Shown here in pieces: positions 22,324 to 34,333 of a stretch of DNA of 62,925 bases. Each line of letters opens with the position of its first letter. The first letter of the stretch is position 1. A program made the position numbers and the translations under genes. This DNA is from Amphimedon queenslandica (Eukaryota > Porifera > Demospongiae > Haplosclerida > Niphatidae), in NCBI RefSeq assembly GCF_000090795.2, contig NW_003546724.1, positions 3,612 through 66,536 of the forward strand, written 5' to 3'. Under the pieces are notes generated by a model. The model had not been told where the DNA came from and ran no database searches. It saw only the letters and a list, made by a program, of their open reading frames with translations.

Positions 22324-23960
22324 TCATGCATTCCTTTCCTGTGCAGCTTTCTTTTGTCTTCTTTCTTGTGCACGGACCTCATAACGGATAAGAACTGCTA
22401 GCCCTCCCCACATAAAGAGTGGTACATTTAGGATAATTATTATAAATACAATTATCCAGAGAACTGCTGCAGTAATTAGTATCAGCCAAAGACTGCCTAC
22501 ATTTGTAGCATAAACATTTATTGAGAAGGCAATGATCACAACAGCAATATGCAATGCTAGTAACAATGTAGGTCCACCATACATTGAGCATATAGCAAAA
22601 CCAGCAATTACTCCAATGTATAGACTTGATACAACTGCACGAGTTGGACTAAAGAAAGGATAGAGGAGTCTCTCATAAAATGGAATCTTGTTTAACTTAT
22701 CATAATCATTGTTGAACTGATCATTCCCAAGGTGATTCATCACCTGCTCAACCATTGTGTCTGTTTTATTCTTCCTTACATTACTCCCCTTGCCTTTCGT
22801 CTGAAGTTCAGACATTAGATCACGTACGACGTCCACTGGTAACTTTGATGTCCAAAATTGATGAACAAAAAAGAACATGGGCATTCCAATAAGAGGCATC
22901 AAATAAGTAAATATCATCATGTACCACAACTGCCAGCTATTTTCTATAGCATTTTTCAGTGTATACTCATGATGAAATCTGCCCACAATAATAATGATCA
23001 TTAAGAACTGCAGAAACATTAGCGCACACATGTACATAAAGAAAGTGATGATAAACATAACTCCCTCACCCTCTTTGTTGACTCTAGTTTTGAGCTTTCG
23101 AATTGAGCGAACGACACCAAAAAATATGTATACCCTTTTCAAGTAAACAAATATTATTACACTGCAAAAATTCAAGCTAGCCATAAACCAATCAAATGGG
23201 TGGATGCTATTAAAATCATTGTTGTTATCAACCAATATGGCAATCACTTGAAATAGCTTGAGTAGTAGATTAGGGTAGAAAATTGTCTCTAGGACTACAA
23301 TACGAACAATGTCCATTACAGTAGTGCAACCTTTACCACAAGTACCTTCACAAGCACAGCTATCATTGAAACACTGTGCCTTCTCTTCATCTCCTGGCTG
23401 AACCAACTCCTGGCATTTACAAGTCCTTTTTAATACTCTGCAGCCACGATGACGCAAGTACAATACTAAATCAAGTAAGGAGAACAGTGTGCCAAAAACG
23501 CTAACACCAAAGCTGACATAATCAAATATTTTAAATATTTTTTCTTCTCAGCTTGTGTTTTAGTGGTTTTCTCTGTGTCATGAAGGATTGATACCAAAGA
23601 GAAACTTGTTGAAACCAAAAGGACTACTATGGACAAATAGATAAATATCTCTCGAATTATAGCTTTATGAAACAAATTACGAAACACGCTTTTTAGAATT
23701 ATTTTTATGCCAATTTTCTTAGCTTTTTTGATTGATTCCAATTTAAATGGATCATTTTTGCAGCATTTTGAGTTGCAGCCAAGTGTATCTTCTGTACTTT
23801 CATTGTCTTGTGTGCTAGAGCATTCTTCAAATGCTTCACTAAGGTACTCTAACTTCTGTGCTTCATCAAGAGGTACAGCCTGGCAGTTTATTGCAGGTTC
23901 CCTTTTCCCCAACAGAAGCCTTTGTTCTTCTTGTATTGATTCTCTGCCAAGAGTAACCAT
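22324..23960 (-). pseudogene. polytopic membrane protein, subfamily B, one frameshift
   Basis: Near-complete sibling of the 18857 gene, starting MVTLGRESIQ at 23960. The frame shifts around 23537-23542, where a run of seven T on the plus strand in the sibling is six here. Before the shift the frame reads to about residue 140; after it, 379 codons are open to the stop at 22324 with all family motifs. A single homopolymer contraction means this is either a very young pseudogene or an assembly error. Confidence 0.8.
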
Positions 23961-25698
23961 GACTTGATGATTGATTATAAAGTAGACTGTAGTAGACTCT
24001 GTCTCACACAAAAACTGCCCTGAAAGGTCACTGACTCACTACTGTATTCCTCAGGTGACTAAAATGTGACCTTAAATGGGATGTGTCTTGACTGGTCTGT
24101 GAACAGTTTACATAGTATACTCACTTATCATTACATTGAAAGTGTAGTGAGTTCAATGTGGGATGTAATTAAATTTGTCGCTTCTTATTCTAAAATGCCA
24201 AAAGAGGTCAGTCAATGCCATGCACCACTCTTAATAAGGTGCCATTATGAAAAAGGCATGTTTAATAATTTCAAATTTATTTGTCTTATGCTTCATTGAG
24301 TACAGTGATAACCATAATTACACATACCATTATAGTTACAAAGGAAGGACAGTCTTTTGTTTGCCATATTGCTCCTCATTTTATATGTACTATATGACAT
24401 TGAGCTAAGGTTACATTTATATGCAGTTTCTAAAAGTTGTTTGTGTGCCTGTACATGTACATTAGCAAGAGTGACATTAGTGAGAAGCTAAAGATAGAAT
24501 TAATAATTTGATCAAAAATTCAGAGTAAATATGTATACATTATTTTACAGATTTGAATAAAACTGCTGAACATACAAGACAAGACAAGAAGAGTAGACAT
24601 TAGTCTGAGGTGAGTCAATTATGTATTGTCAATGAACTCCCCTTACTATGCTATACCAACTTTTGCAGTCAATACATATTCAGCATTAATATCAGTATGG
24701 TAATTATCAGAATGAATCATCAGACAAAAGCAACAAATGTTGCTCCTCCATAGCCAGTTACACAAGCTTCTTTCACAATTTTACTATCAACATAATAAGC
24801 ATATAACTAGTGACTATAGGTTTATCAATTAATGTACAGTACATGAAATCTAAAAAAATCATACATGTGAAAGCCAACATGCTTCTTTCACTCCTCTGTG
24901 CAACACAGTTGATGGTCTGGTAGGTCCAGAGATGCACACATAAATCGGGTCAAACTCCCTCTGGTCTTTGACCAAATTTTGTCAGAAATGTCTAAAATGA
25001 AAAAAGTGAAATTTTTCATTTTTATTAACATAAGTGCCTATCAGCTCTTGAAATTTGTTGTCTAGCACACATAACCTATGCTTTGTGGGAATCTCTCATG
25101 TGTTTAATTACAGATGCAAATTGAGCTTATGTTGCATATAGGTACCTAAACTAAATTTTTTTGATTTTTAGAATGCTTAAAACACTTAGCTACAAGGCAA
25201 AAGTACATTTGGCAAGAGATACATGATGCAATTGTGTAAGTTCCTTGTTTGTTCTCATTGAATTGTTCATACTATCCTGCACTCGGTTTCAATTGTTTTA
25301 TTACACTGAATTATTGGGTAAATTACTCTAGTCACTATTATAAACATTAGTACAAGACTACAAAAGCATGGCATTGAACTATAAATAAAAAATATACTGT
25401 GGCATCTAGTATAAGTTGAGAGAGAGTTCCATAAAAGGGCAGCATAATAATGGTCATGGTGACATGCTAAAATATAGGTGACTGTGTATGTGTATGCTAT
25501 AGTGTAGTTGTATAGTCTTAGACTAGTCTATTGCTGTAGTCTCACTGGAACAAAGTACTCAGTGATTAATTATCATTGCTCAGCAAGTATATTCATAAGT
25601 AATATTAAAACAATAATGAGTATCATAAATTGTATAAAAATTGTCCAGTAACACAGTTACTTTATGTATTGTTAGCAACAAACAAAAATTAATAATAA
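23961..25698. other. intergenic; duplicated flank and degenerate repeat
   Basis: Bases 23961-24655 copy 20519-21235. Bases 24960-25120 show a degenerate copy of the repeat carrying tgctttgtgggaa seen in the TTF2 introns. Bases 25390-25698 resemble the 3' flanks of the subfamily A copies. No gene seen. Confidence 0.45.
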
Positions 25699-27874
25699 TT
25701 AAATACCATAGCAAGGGCTTCTTGGATTACGGCTATATTTTGAGTTATGCAAACAACAAAATACTATTAATGATACTATTAAAATAAATAAAGGTATGAA
25801 TAGCAAGAAAAATAATGAATATTCTTTGCTTTCTAGTATTGCTAAGTATATAGCATAACCAACACCAAAAAGAACTGCAAGAAGATAAATTACTAGAAAT
25901 GCAAGTGCAATAAGGAACAAATGGAAATAAGCAGCAATGCTAGCAGCATAAATATTTATGAAGCAAGCAATAATTACAACAGCGATATGTAATCCTAACC
26001 AATCACTAGATCCATTGTACATTGAGCTTATAAAAAAAACCAACAAATGCTCCAATGTATAGACTTAAAGCAGCAACACGAGGTGGACTAATGAAAGGAT
26101 AGACAAGTCTTTCAGGAAGCCAAATATTTTTAAGCTTTTTATAATCATCAATAAACTGATCATTTCCAAGGTAAGTCATCACCTGTTCAACCGTTGTGTC
26201 TGTTTTATTCTTGCGTCTGTTACTGTCCTTGCCCTTTGTCTGAAGTTCAGACATTAGATCACATACGATGTCCACTGGTAACTTTGATGTCCAAAATTGA
26301 TGAACAAGAAAAAACATGAGCATTCCAATAAGAGGCATCAAATAAGTAAATATCATCATGTACCAGAGCTGCCAGCTATTTTTTATAATGTTTTTCTGTC
26401 TATACTCATAAAGAAATCTGCCAGTAATAGCAACAATCATTAACAACTGCAGAAACATTACTGCACACATGTAGATAAAGAAAGTTACAATGAAACTAAT
26501 TCCCTGAAATTTTTTGTTGACTCCAGTTTTGACCTTGCAAATTGAGCGAATGACTCCAAAAAATATGTATGTTTTTTAAATATAAACAAATATTATCACG
26601 CTTCCAAAATTTGAAATAGCTGTAACCCAGTGAATAATCCTTTTCAAATCAGTATCACTTTCACTCAATAAGATAATTGCTTTGAATATATTCAGTTGAA
26701 CATGGAGTCTCTACCTTGGTCTCTATTCCTTTCTAGCTTTCTTTCTATGTGAAAAGTTTGCTTACTCTGGCAAATAATACCTCAAAACACTTGGCTACTG
26801 TGCTTTGAGGTAAATAATTAGAAATCTGTTTGCTCCCGGGCTGTCCGCAAGGTAAATAACTAAGAAAACCTGTTTGGCTACTTTAATAAGTTGGCTATAT
26901 TTACCTCCCAAGCCTTTCACGCGGTAGTATACAGTAGTAGATTAGGGTAGAAAATTGTCTCTAGGACTACAATATGAACAATGTCCATTACAGTAGTGCA
27001 ACCTTTACCACAAGTACCTTCACAAGCACAGCTATCATTGAAACACTCAGGCTCTTCATCTCCTGGCTGAACCAACTCCTGGTGTTTACAAGTCCTTTTT
27101 AATACTCTGCAGCCACGATGACACGAATACAATACAAAATCAAAGATAGTGAACAACAAGCCAAGTACACTAACACCAAAGCTAATGTCATTAAAAGTTT
27201 TTAATATTATTAAATTCTCTTCCTTGGTTTCATTTTTTATGTCATCAGCAAAACTCTCATTTCTTGCCTCTATATTTTGAACTATTGATACCAAAGAGAA
27301 ACTTGTAGAAAGCAGCAGGGATACTACAGATAAATAGATAAAATACCTCTCGGATTATAGCTTTGTGGAATAATTACAAAAAACAGTTTTTGTAAGTACT
27401 TTTTTGCCAATTTCTTTTGCTTTTTCAATTGATTCTAATTTAAAAGGACTCTGTTTGCAGCAATCAATACATTGAATGTTGCAATTACATGTACATGTAC
27501 ATGTACTGTGACTCTCTTGTGTACTAAAGCATTCTTCCAATGCTTCCCTGATACATTGTGTTGCTTTAATGTCTTCTTTTAATAGCGGCATTGCTTCATC
27601 AAGATTTTCATCATCACATTTAGGTTGATCTATGTTTTTGTAATCCTTTCGTAAGTTTACTGCAGGAGAAGATTGACTTGTTTTTTTGCAACAGATTTGC
27701 TTGCTTAGGGCTACTGTGTGCAGAACTAAACTGAATTAACTCACCCTCTTTTACCTCATCAAGTGAACCTTCCATCCTTTGCTTTTGATCAGACACTGCA
27801 TGTGCTACATAAGTTAATGATTTCTTTTTGGACAAAAGAAGTGCCTCCATTGCATCATTGTTGGGAGCAGTCAT
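25699..27874 (-). pseudogene. polytopic membrane protein, subfamily A (multiply broken)
   Basis: Starts MTAPNNDAME at 27874 and ends SRNPRSPCYGI at 25699, so both termini match the intact gene at 3563. In between the frame shifts near 27605, 27355, 26575 and 26050, and a 235-bp insert (26697-26931) splits the segment after the Cys-rich loop. Recognisable pieces include CTCTCNCN, CHRGCRVLKRTCKH, CACEGTCGKGC, QLWYMMIFTYLMPLIGM and HQFWTSKLPVDIV. It cannot encode a full product. Confidence 0.85.
26697..26931. mobile_element. 235-bp insertion in a membrane-protein pseudogene
   Basis: Interrupts sequence continuous in the sibling at 4535-4575. The 4-bp cagt is repeated at both edges (26693-26696, 26932-26935). 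Inside are three aggtaaata-like motifs and a hairpin (acctcaaaacac / gtgctttgaggt, near 26780-26813). No terminal inverted repeats, so its class is unknown. Confidence 0.55.
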
Positions 27875-29322
27875 TATTAGACAGCTTTAGAAAGGCTTTA
27901 TTCTACATTGTATTATTGTATTGAGCTCAGGACTCAAGTGAATCATATCTCACTAGGGGTGTAATGACTCACAAGGGGTGTGTTGGCTGAGTAGATAAAT
28001 CTACATATTGTATCACATGATGAAAATACTGCTGTGAATGCTGTTCTAAGTGGAATTTTATTGAATGAATTTATTTTCACATAATTATTCCATTTCTTAA
28101 TAGGGTACATAGATTATTATTATACATAAAAATTTTGTTTCTGGTTGCATTTAATTGTTGATGTTTGTACAGTTTTTTTACACAGGTGAAGCATTGTATT
28201 AAAAGAGAATAAGTTGTATTGCAATTAATAATCATTTTCGCAATTCAATTCAAGTAATGGTGAACCCATTTACAAACTGTTACAATTTAGTATTCAAAAT
28301 GGTATTCTCATTACTGTGTTATATACAGCACTTCTGGTCACAGAAAATAGTTAATCCACCTTTAGAACTATTTTAAATTGTGTGCAGTGTGTGGTTCAAT
28401 TATTTCTGTGTATTAGTAGACCAACTTTTATATACTTATCATCAAGAGTGGATGATTATCTACTCTTGTCATCATGTGTACTGATCAATTTATGATGTAA
28501 TGTTACTCACAGTGTAATTGACTGTCATTTCTTAAAAATGCCAAATAAGGCCAATGCCATGTAATATTAGTGTAGTAATTATCAGAATGAAATTAACCAT
28601 CAGGCAGAATCAACTAATGTCACTCATCCATTACCAGTCATACAAGCTTCACTCATTATCGACATACTACTATAAGCATATAGTGACCATAGCTGTATCA
28701 ATTAATGTACAGTATATTAATCATGGAATTAACTCATTGGTAACTCATAGTGACATATTCAGTTAAATGTGACTTTTTATTGACGATAATTATTACTATT
28801 GATGACATAGCTATTAGTTTCACTAAAGTAGTGATTATAAATTGTGTTGGCTGATCTATATGTATTAATAATGTCTTTTTTGATTTCTCACAAAAATTGG
28901 TATAGTACTCAGTTTTATTCCAGCTCATGTGTTTTGTTAAAAATTGCTGGGAAAGAATTTTCTATACATAGCATACAAAATAAAAACTTTGAGTTGATTC
29001 TAATAATTTTTTTCTATATATATACATGTACTTATGTTGTGTAGAAAGTTTGAGCTGATTTTGATCAAAATTGAAATTTTTACAAACTTTTAAAAGTTTT
29101 TTCAAAAAGACTATTGGGATCAAAATTGCTATTAGCATTTAATGCTGTAACCCACTTAAACATTGCCTTGGAAGCAAACTTTGTGTTAACACCACCACCC
29201 AAACCAGAGTAGTAGTACGTATGTCAACTTGTGGTGATTATTCCAGGAATTACTGACCAACTGTTGACATTAGCAGTATGCACCCACACATGATAGTACT
29301 ATGCAATGTACTACATAGTCTA
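27875..29322. other. intergenic, no gene recognised
   Basis: AT-rich. Bases 28600-29000 are a copy of 21290-21660. Bases 29030-29115 hold a single inverted-orientation fragment of the ~176-bp satellite (tgtgtagaaagtttgagctg). Confidence 0.45.
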
Positions 29323-29330
29323 ATATAAAA
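29323..29330 (+). promoter_or_regulatory. candidate TATA box
   Basis: atataaaa, about 140 bp before the ATG at 29469. The surrounding block is conserved in the copied 5' end near 14495, where it reads taataaaaaa. Confidence 0.3.
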
Positions 29331-29468
29331 GTTGTGTATTGTCTTTCAAACAATACCATATAAAATAGTTTTAAATATCATGTATTGTCTTATACTAAAA
29401 AATACCATTGTCCACACAGAAACAAGAGCCTCGTGCAGTTCTGCATTTAGCATTAGCCATTTGTCATC

Positions 29469-31358
29469 ATGGAAAATGAACCTTCATCTCAATTGGTACC
29501 AGTACATGCTGTTCCAGTGCTTGCTAGTACTGATCCTGTGCTGCCTTCAGAGGTCTTGCCTACAAGACAAAATATAAGGGTTGCACAGAATGTTGAATTT
29601 GTTCAGGAAGAAGCAACTTCTGGTGATTTGACTGTAGTTTCTAAAGAGATGAAGGCTCAGAAGGCTGCTGTGCTAGTTGAAGAATCTGCAGATGGGGGGA
29701 ACGTTAGGATAAAAGGTTTAGAAGTTGGAATGCTCAAAAGGGAGGTTGCCATTGAAGTTGATGGTAATCAAGTAGCTCGTGTTGAACTACAGTACATGTT
29801 TATCAGAGCATTTGAGGCACACTTGAGTAGGAGGTATCACCATTTGGCCCTTGGTCCTGGGGATGAGCTACCTCCTTATGAGCCAAGTGGTTTTGAATCA
29901 GCAGTCTATTGTTGCTGTCAGGCCTATAGCTGTGATTTCAAGGGTTGCTGTGGTCGGCGATGCAAGGTATCTACATCTGATGTCAAGAAAAGCTATGAAG
30001 AACCTGAGACCATAAAGAAATCACGTCCAATTGGTTTGAATGTGATTAAAGAGAATTTTTTGAACTTTCTTGCTTTTTCTTTGATTGGAGAAGCATTTCT
30101 CTATTTCACATTGATATTTGCTTTTGTTGAGCTTATTATCTCACTTGTTTCACTCATCACTGACTTTAGCTCTGACCAAAATGATCAGATCCTTGAAATC
30201 ATTAGTATGGTTTTGAGTGTCCTAGGCACTGGATTTTCCTTTCTTGATTTCAGTCTTCACTTTCGTCATCGTGGCTGTCGAATTTTTAAACGAGCATGTA
30301 AAGGAGAAAAGCAAGAGCAGGAACAAGATGAAGAACATAAGGAGTTTTGCAATGACACTTGTGCCAATAAAGATAAAAAATCCTGTGGTAACCGTTGTGT
30401 TTCAGTTCTGGACATCATCAGGATCTTTGTACTGGAGACCATTTACTATCCTGATCTTCTAAGCACAATGTTTGATTTCATTGATGAACTCATTAGTAAT
30501 GATTACAATCCAAAGCAGATTCCTGCCGCGAGCTGGCTTTCTTTCACCTGGAGCATGTTACTCATTCTAGTTACAGTGTACTGTGCCAAGCTTAACTCCC
30601 TAAGGGGTCTCGTTAAGTCTGTGAAGGAGGCCAGACCTGATAAAAAATTTCAGGGGGCCCTATTCATATTCACTTTTTCCCTTTATATGTTAGGGCTGAT
30701 GGTACTTCAGATGCTAATGGTAGCAACTATTGGTGGACGGTATCATCACGACTTCACTGCTGGTCCTGGTAAAATAAGTGGTCAGCTGTGGTACATGATG
30801 GTGTGTGGGTACTTGATGCCCGTGCTTGGTACTGCCATGTTCTTTGTCGTTCATCATTTCTGGACTATGAAATTACCAGTAGATTTGATCTTTGACTTGT
30901 TAAAAGATTTACAGACAGAAGGTAAGGAAACCGACAATACCAAACAGGATGAAGAGAGGCTTGTGAGACTGAGGCGAATGTTACAATACATTGATGGAGA
31001 GAAGTTTAAAAGTGATTACCTGAAATTGAAGAAAATCGATTGCATTACGAAAGTTGGTCACCCTTTCTCAAGCCCACTTCATATCTTACTTGCCAGTTTT
31101 TATTCTGCTATGCTACTCGTGTTTGGCCTTTGTAGCATGATTGGTGGCCCTTCTGATGGAGCTTGGTATTTGTTCTATTTCATCGGTGGAGTATTTGGCA
31201 CAATTGTCAACATGTATGCTGTTGCTGTTTTCCTTGTTTGGTCCTTCTTTATAGTCAGTGTACTGGCTGCTGTTCTTGTTCTCATTGGCATGTTTTTAAT
31301 TTGTTGTCTGATTTGCTCAATGGCATCTTCTGATTCCTCTAATAGGCACCAGTATTAA
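29469..31358 (+). CDS. polytopic membrane protein, plus-strand subfamily (intact)
   Basis: Single exon of 629 residues, the only intact member of this subfamily here. Residues 1-190 are polar and include repeated VEE/VEV acidic motifs and DELPPYEPS at about 136-144, an LPxY/PPxY-like motif of the kind bound by WW domains of Nedd4-type ligases. Next come a Cys-rich stretch (CCCQAYSCDFKGCCGRRC), about eight hydrophobic segments, RHRGCRIFKRACKGE and a Cys loop (CNDTC..CGNRC). The segment VLDIIRIFVLETIYYPDLL, then GQLWYMMVCGYLMPVLG and HHFWTMKLPVDLI, align clearly with the minus-strand subfamilies, so all are one family. Short tail SSDSSNRHQY. Function unknown. It converges on the gene at 31715 with a 356-bp gap in which nothing was recognised. 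Confidence 0.9.
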   Translation: MENEPSSQLVPVHAVPVLASTDPVLPSEVLPTRQNIRVAQNVEFVQEEATSGDLTVVSKEMKAQKAAVLVEESADGGNVRIKGLEVGMLKREVAIEVDGNQVARVELQYMFIRAFEAHLSRRYHHLALGPGDELPPYEPSGFESAVYCCCQAYSCDFKGCCGRRCKVSTSDVKKSYEEPETIKKSRPIGLNVIKENFLNFLAFSLIGEAFLYFTLIFAFVELIISLVSLITDFSSDQNDQILEIISMVLSVLGTGFSFLDFSLHFRHRGCRIFKRACKGEKQEQEQDEEHKEFCNDTCANKDKKSCGNRCVSVLDIIRIFVLETIYYPDLLSTMFDFIDELISNDYNPKQIPAASWLSFTWSMLLILVTVYCAKLNSLRGLVKSVKEARPDKKFQGALFIFTFSLYMLGLMVLQMLMVATIGGRYHHDFTAGPGKISGQLWYMMVCGYLMPVLGTAMFFVVHHFWTMKLPVDLIFDLLKDLQTEGKETDNTKQDEERLVRLRRMLQYIDGEKFKSDYLKLKKIDCITKVGHPFSSPLHILLASFYSAMLLVFGLCSMIGGPSDGAWYLFYFIGGVFGTIVNMYAVAVFLVWSFFIVSVLAAVLVLIGMFLICCLICSMASSDSSNRHQY

Positions 31359-31714
31359 ACTAAAAGTTTTGATAGAATGATTGAATAGGCCACTATATTT
31401 ACAGTACTTTTTGATAAGTAATGAACTTAGTATATTTTTTGTTTAACTCAGTCTTTTTTATTAAGCATTTTTCTTTTCATGGTTTGATTATTAATGCAAC
31501 AGAACAGATAATTTCAATAATTTTTGACACTAATGTATTCATGGAAGTGAAATGTTTTTGTGATTAGATCTATTTACTTGATTTTTTTCAAGAGGGCATA
31601 TAATATCTACCTTGTTGTATTCTTCTACAAATCATAATTTCTAAAATTAAAAATGTCTAATCACTAAATTTTAAAAATAACTATTAGATTTTGCTAAAAT
31701 TTCTTCCAAACTTT

Positions 31715-32719
31715 TTATGCCATAGATTTCATTCTTGCTCTCTTTTGATGCAGAAAGTATATAGCTACTGCTCCAATCACTATTATTATAACTCCAATTG
31801 CAACAAACAGGAAGCAGCCTATGGTGAATTCAGCAAGGCCAGATTTACCTGTTATGTCACTGACTTGATACGAATACATAAGATCAGCTTGAGCTGTTAC
31901 CTCAACTGCAAGATATGTATCACTAGTGCGATCACAATAGAATGAGCTACATAGTGAGAAATTACAGGATGGACTTATGAATGATAGCGGCTTATCACAA
32001 TTTGAAGGTCGACTCATTTGACTTGTATCGTAATTATAGCCAGTAACCGTTACATTGGATGTTATCAAGTAATCTGTATCAATTTCAATACCAACATAAT
32101 AGGTCGATGAGTCTTTTATAATGAATTGTAAATTCTTTAATTCACCTTTTAATGGTGTACAAGGAGTAACGTCTACAGATTTAAAGGTTTCTCTGTTACG
32201 AAATGTGTTGTAGTTATAAATGTCATTAAATAGAAAAAGTCGATACGGGCACAATGAAGAGTCATTTGAGTCACCATTGTAAATAACATCAAGTGTATAA
32301 TTTATACTTGAACCTGGATTTAGATATATTCCCTCATCCCCGGGATAATAATTATAGTTGAATCGTCCATCACCTTCCAAAAATGGTATCCTGATTTCTT
32401 GTAGCTGGAATTTAGAGGAAAGGAGAGGTCGTGTACTACTAGAGTACACATATGCCATCAGTTCCTGCTTAGGGTTGAGTAAAGATATAGTAAAGAGGTA
32501 GGCTCCATTATCAATAGTGATAAGAGATGTTGCTGATTGCAAGCCTGAGTTAGAATCACCTAGTTCCAAATTTGAGCTAAAAGTATCCAATCCTGATCTA
32601 TTGCTATAGCTGCTTACAAGCAAGCTAATAGCAATAGCAGATAATATTATAAATACCACTATTAGAACAATTATTATAACAATGCAATTTTTGTTGTTCT
32701 TTTTTCCTACAAACATCAT
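31715..32719 (-). CDS. two-span surface protein, paralogue 1
   Basis: Single exon, 334 residues. A short basic N-terminus is followed by a membrane segment at about 12-35. The ~260-residue ectodomain has several N-glycosylation sequons (NYT, NDS, NVT, NFS) and paired cysteines (CNFSLCSSFYC). A second membrane segment lies at about 298-323, then a short basic tail. Conserved with the gene at 33329 are NYNYYPGDEGIYL, FNDIYNYNTFRN and YYVGIEI. No known domain was recognised. Both termini are probably cytosolic by the positive-inside rule (inference). Its neighbour on the same strand is a clear paralogue. Confidence 0.82.
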   Translation of the reverse strand: MMFVGKKNNKNCIVIIIVLIVVFIILSAIAISLLVSSYSNRSGLDTFSSNLELGDSNSGLQSATSLITIDNGAYLFTISLLNPKQELMAYVYSSSTRPLLSSKFQLQEIRIPFLEGDGRFNYNYYPGDEGIYLNPGSSINYTLDVIYNGDSNDSSLCPYRLFLFNDIYNYNTFRNRETFKSVDVTPCTPLKGELKNLQFIIKDSSTYYVGIEIDTDYLITSNVTVTGYNYDTSQMSRPSNCDKPLSFISPSCNFSLCSSFYCDRTSDTYLAVEVTAQADLMYSYQVSDITGKSGLAEFTIGCFLFVAIGVIIIVIGAVAIYFLHQKRARMKSMA

Positions 32720-33328
32720 TATAATTGAAGGAGTAGCATAAGTATGGTAACCAGTACCTTGTTTTATAATTGTAATTTCACTTCTTTGCTGAGCCTGGTC
32801 TTTGTTAGAATCTAATCACACAGAAATCTATTTAATTTGGTCATTGGCCAACAAACCTTTTAGAAGGAGCTTGTCAGTTTCTGATGAGTCTCCATTCCCT
32901 AATTTGGTATCAGCCATATACATTACTGCAGTCTCTATAACTGACAAGAGTTTGTCAGATAGGGATGGAGGAGGTGTTGCCCCTTCTGATAATTATCAGT
33001 AGTTTATATATGTAAGATCATGTGATTACATCTTTTTTAATAGTAAATAGTATTTTATTGTTGAGAATGACTTGGAGAATGATCATGTTGTTTGATAATT
33101 TCCTATGAACTGCCATAATATTGTGTGTACAAATGTAATTTATCATGTAGTATAGGTCAAAACAGTATGTCAACTATGATAAACTAATGTCAAACACATT
33201 ATTGTTGAGCCACAGCCCACCTATTTTTATTCACAGTAAAAAATACTGATACTATTAACAGTTAAGATAGATTAGATAGTATATACTATAATAAAAACAT
33301 ACTCTAAAAATAAAAAAGGTATTCTTCA
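32720..33328. other. intergenic, no gene recognised
   Basis: Spacer between two same-strand paralogues. A 66-codon frame at 32802-33002 has no recognisable homology and is not called. Confidence 0.45.
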
Positions 33329-34333
33329 CTAGTTAATAGATCCACTTCTTGACTTTATTGACTCATAGCCTTTCCTTTCTTTTTGTGGCATAAGCAACAT
33401 TATACACACACAGACACACACAAACATACAAACAAATGCACAGAAAAAAGCTACAATGCTTACAATAAAACCCCAAAATTTATATCCTCCATAAACATGA
33501 GGAGTTGTATACATCTGAATGAGAGTAACAGGACCATTTGGTTTAATAAAAATATTCTCTGTATTTGATTTAGGTCCAGAACAAAGAAAATAATTACAAC
33601 GCGTAATTATACACTCTCTGTTAGAATCTGACAGATGACAAAAGTTATAGCTGCTCAATCCTGTTGTATTGTAGTAGTACTGTATGCCAGAAATGTTGCT
33701 TTTCAGTGTGATATTATCAGAAATGTTGAGTCCAACGTAATATTGTTTGTCACTACCTTTCAGTTGCCATGAGTTAACAGAATTAACAAAAAGACAGGGA
33801 GAACTTGACGATGCAGTGAATGGACGTTCATTACGAAAGCTGTCATAGTTCTCATAATCATTGAAGGCATACAGCTTAGCTGGACAATTTGAAGTTATCG
33901 AGCCACTAAAACTAAAATTGTAGATCAAATATGAGCCTAAAGACAAATATATAAATTGATCTCCTCCATAGTAGTTATAATTGTAGATTTCATTGGGTCC
34001 TGAAAGATAAGAAATTTTGGTACTCAAGTTCCTATATACTTTCACTGGGTTCTCTGATGTACCATCCACCTCTACCTTTACTCCATCAAGCTCTTCTTTT
34101 GTACCATTTAGACTAATGTTTATCATGTATGGTTGATGAGAAGACAACTCTGATTGAATAACGTATGCATCTTGATTGCTATTGCTCTCACTATCTCCAT
34201 AAGAAGAAGCATAAGTGCTACTTTGAGGAGACTGCACAACAAGGCAGATGAGGGTAATCCCAGTGATAAGACTTGCTAATGAAACTAATACTGCTCCAAC
34301 TAGGAGAGCTTTCCTGACTGCACTAGAGCACAT
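33329..34333 (-). CDS. two-span surface protein, paralogue 2
   Basis: Single exon, 334 residues, the same length as its neighbour. Membrane segments lie at about 8-33 and 287-316; the second is unusually rich in Cys and Val (FVCMFVCVCVCIMLLM). The ectodomain keeps YNYNYYGGDQFIYLSLGS, AFNDYENYDSFRNE and YYVGLNI plus cysteines near CIITRCNYFLC, with many NxS/T sites. The cytosolic tail contains YESI, a YxxPhi-type sorting motif. No known family recognised. Its start lies 187 bp from the TTF2 start on the other strand, so the two may share a promoter. Confidence 0.82.
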   Translation of the reverse strand: MCSSAVRKALLVGAVLVSLASLITGITLICLVVQSPQSSTYASSYGDSESNSNQDAYVIQSELSSHQPYMINISLNGTKEELDGVKVEVDGTSENPVKVYRNLSTKISYLSGPNEIYNYNYYGGDQFIYLSLGSYLIYNFSFSGSITSNCPAKLYAFNDYENYDSFRNERPFTASSSSPCLFVNSVNSWQLKGSDKQYYVGLNISDNITLKSNISGIQYYYNTTGLSSYNFCHLSDSNRECIITRCNYFLCSGPKSNTENIFIKPNGPVTLIQMYTTPHVYGGYKFWGFIVSIVAFFCAFVCMFVCVCVCIMLLMPQKERKGYESIKSRSGSIN

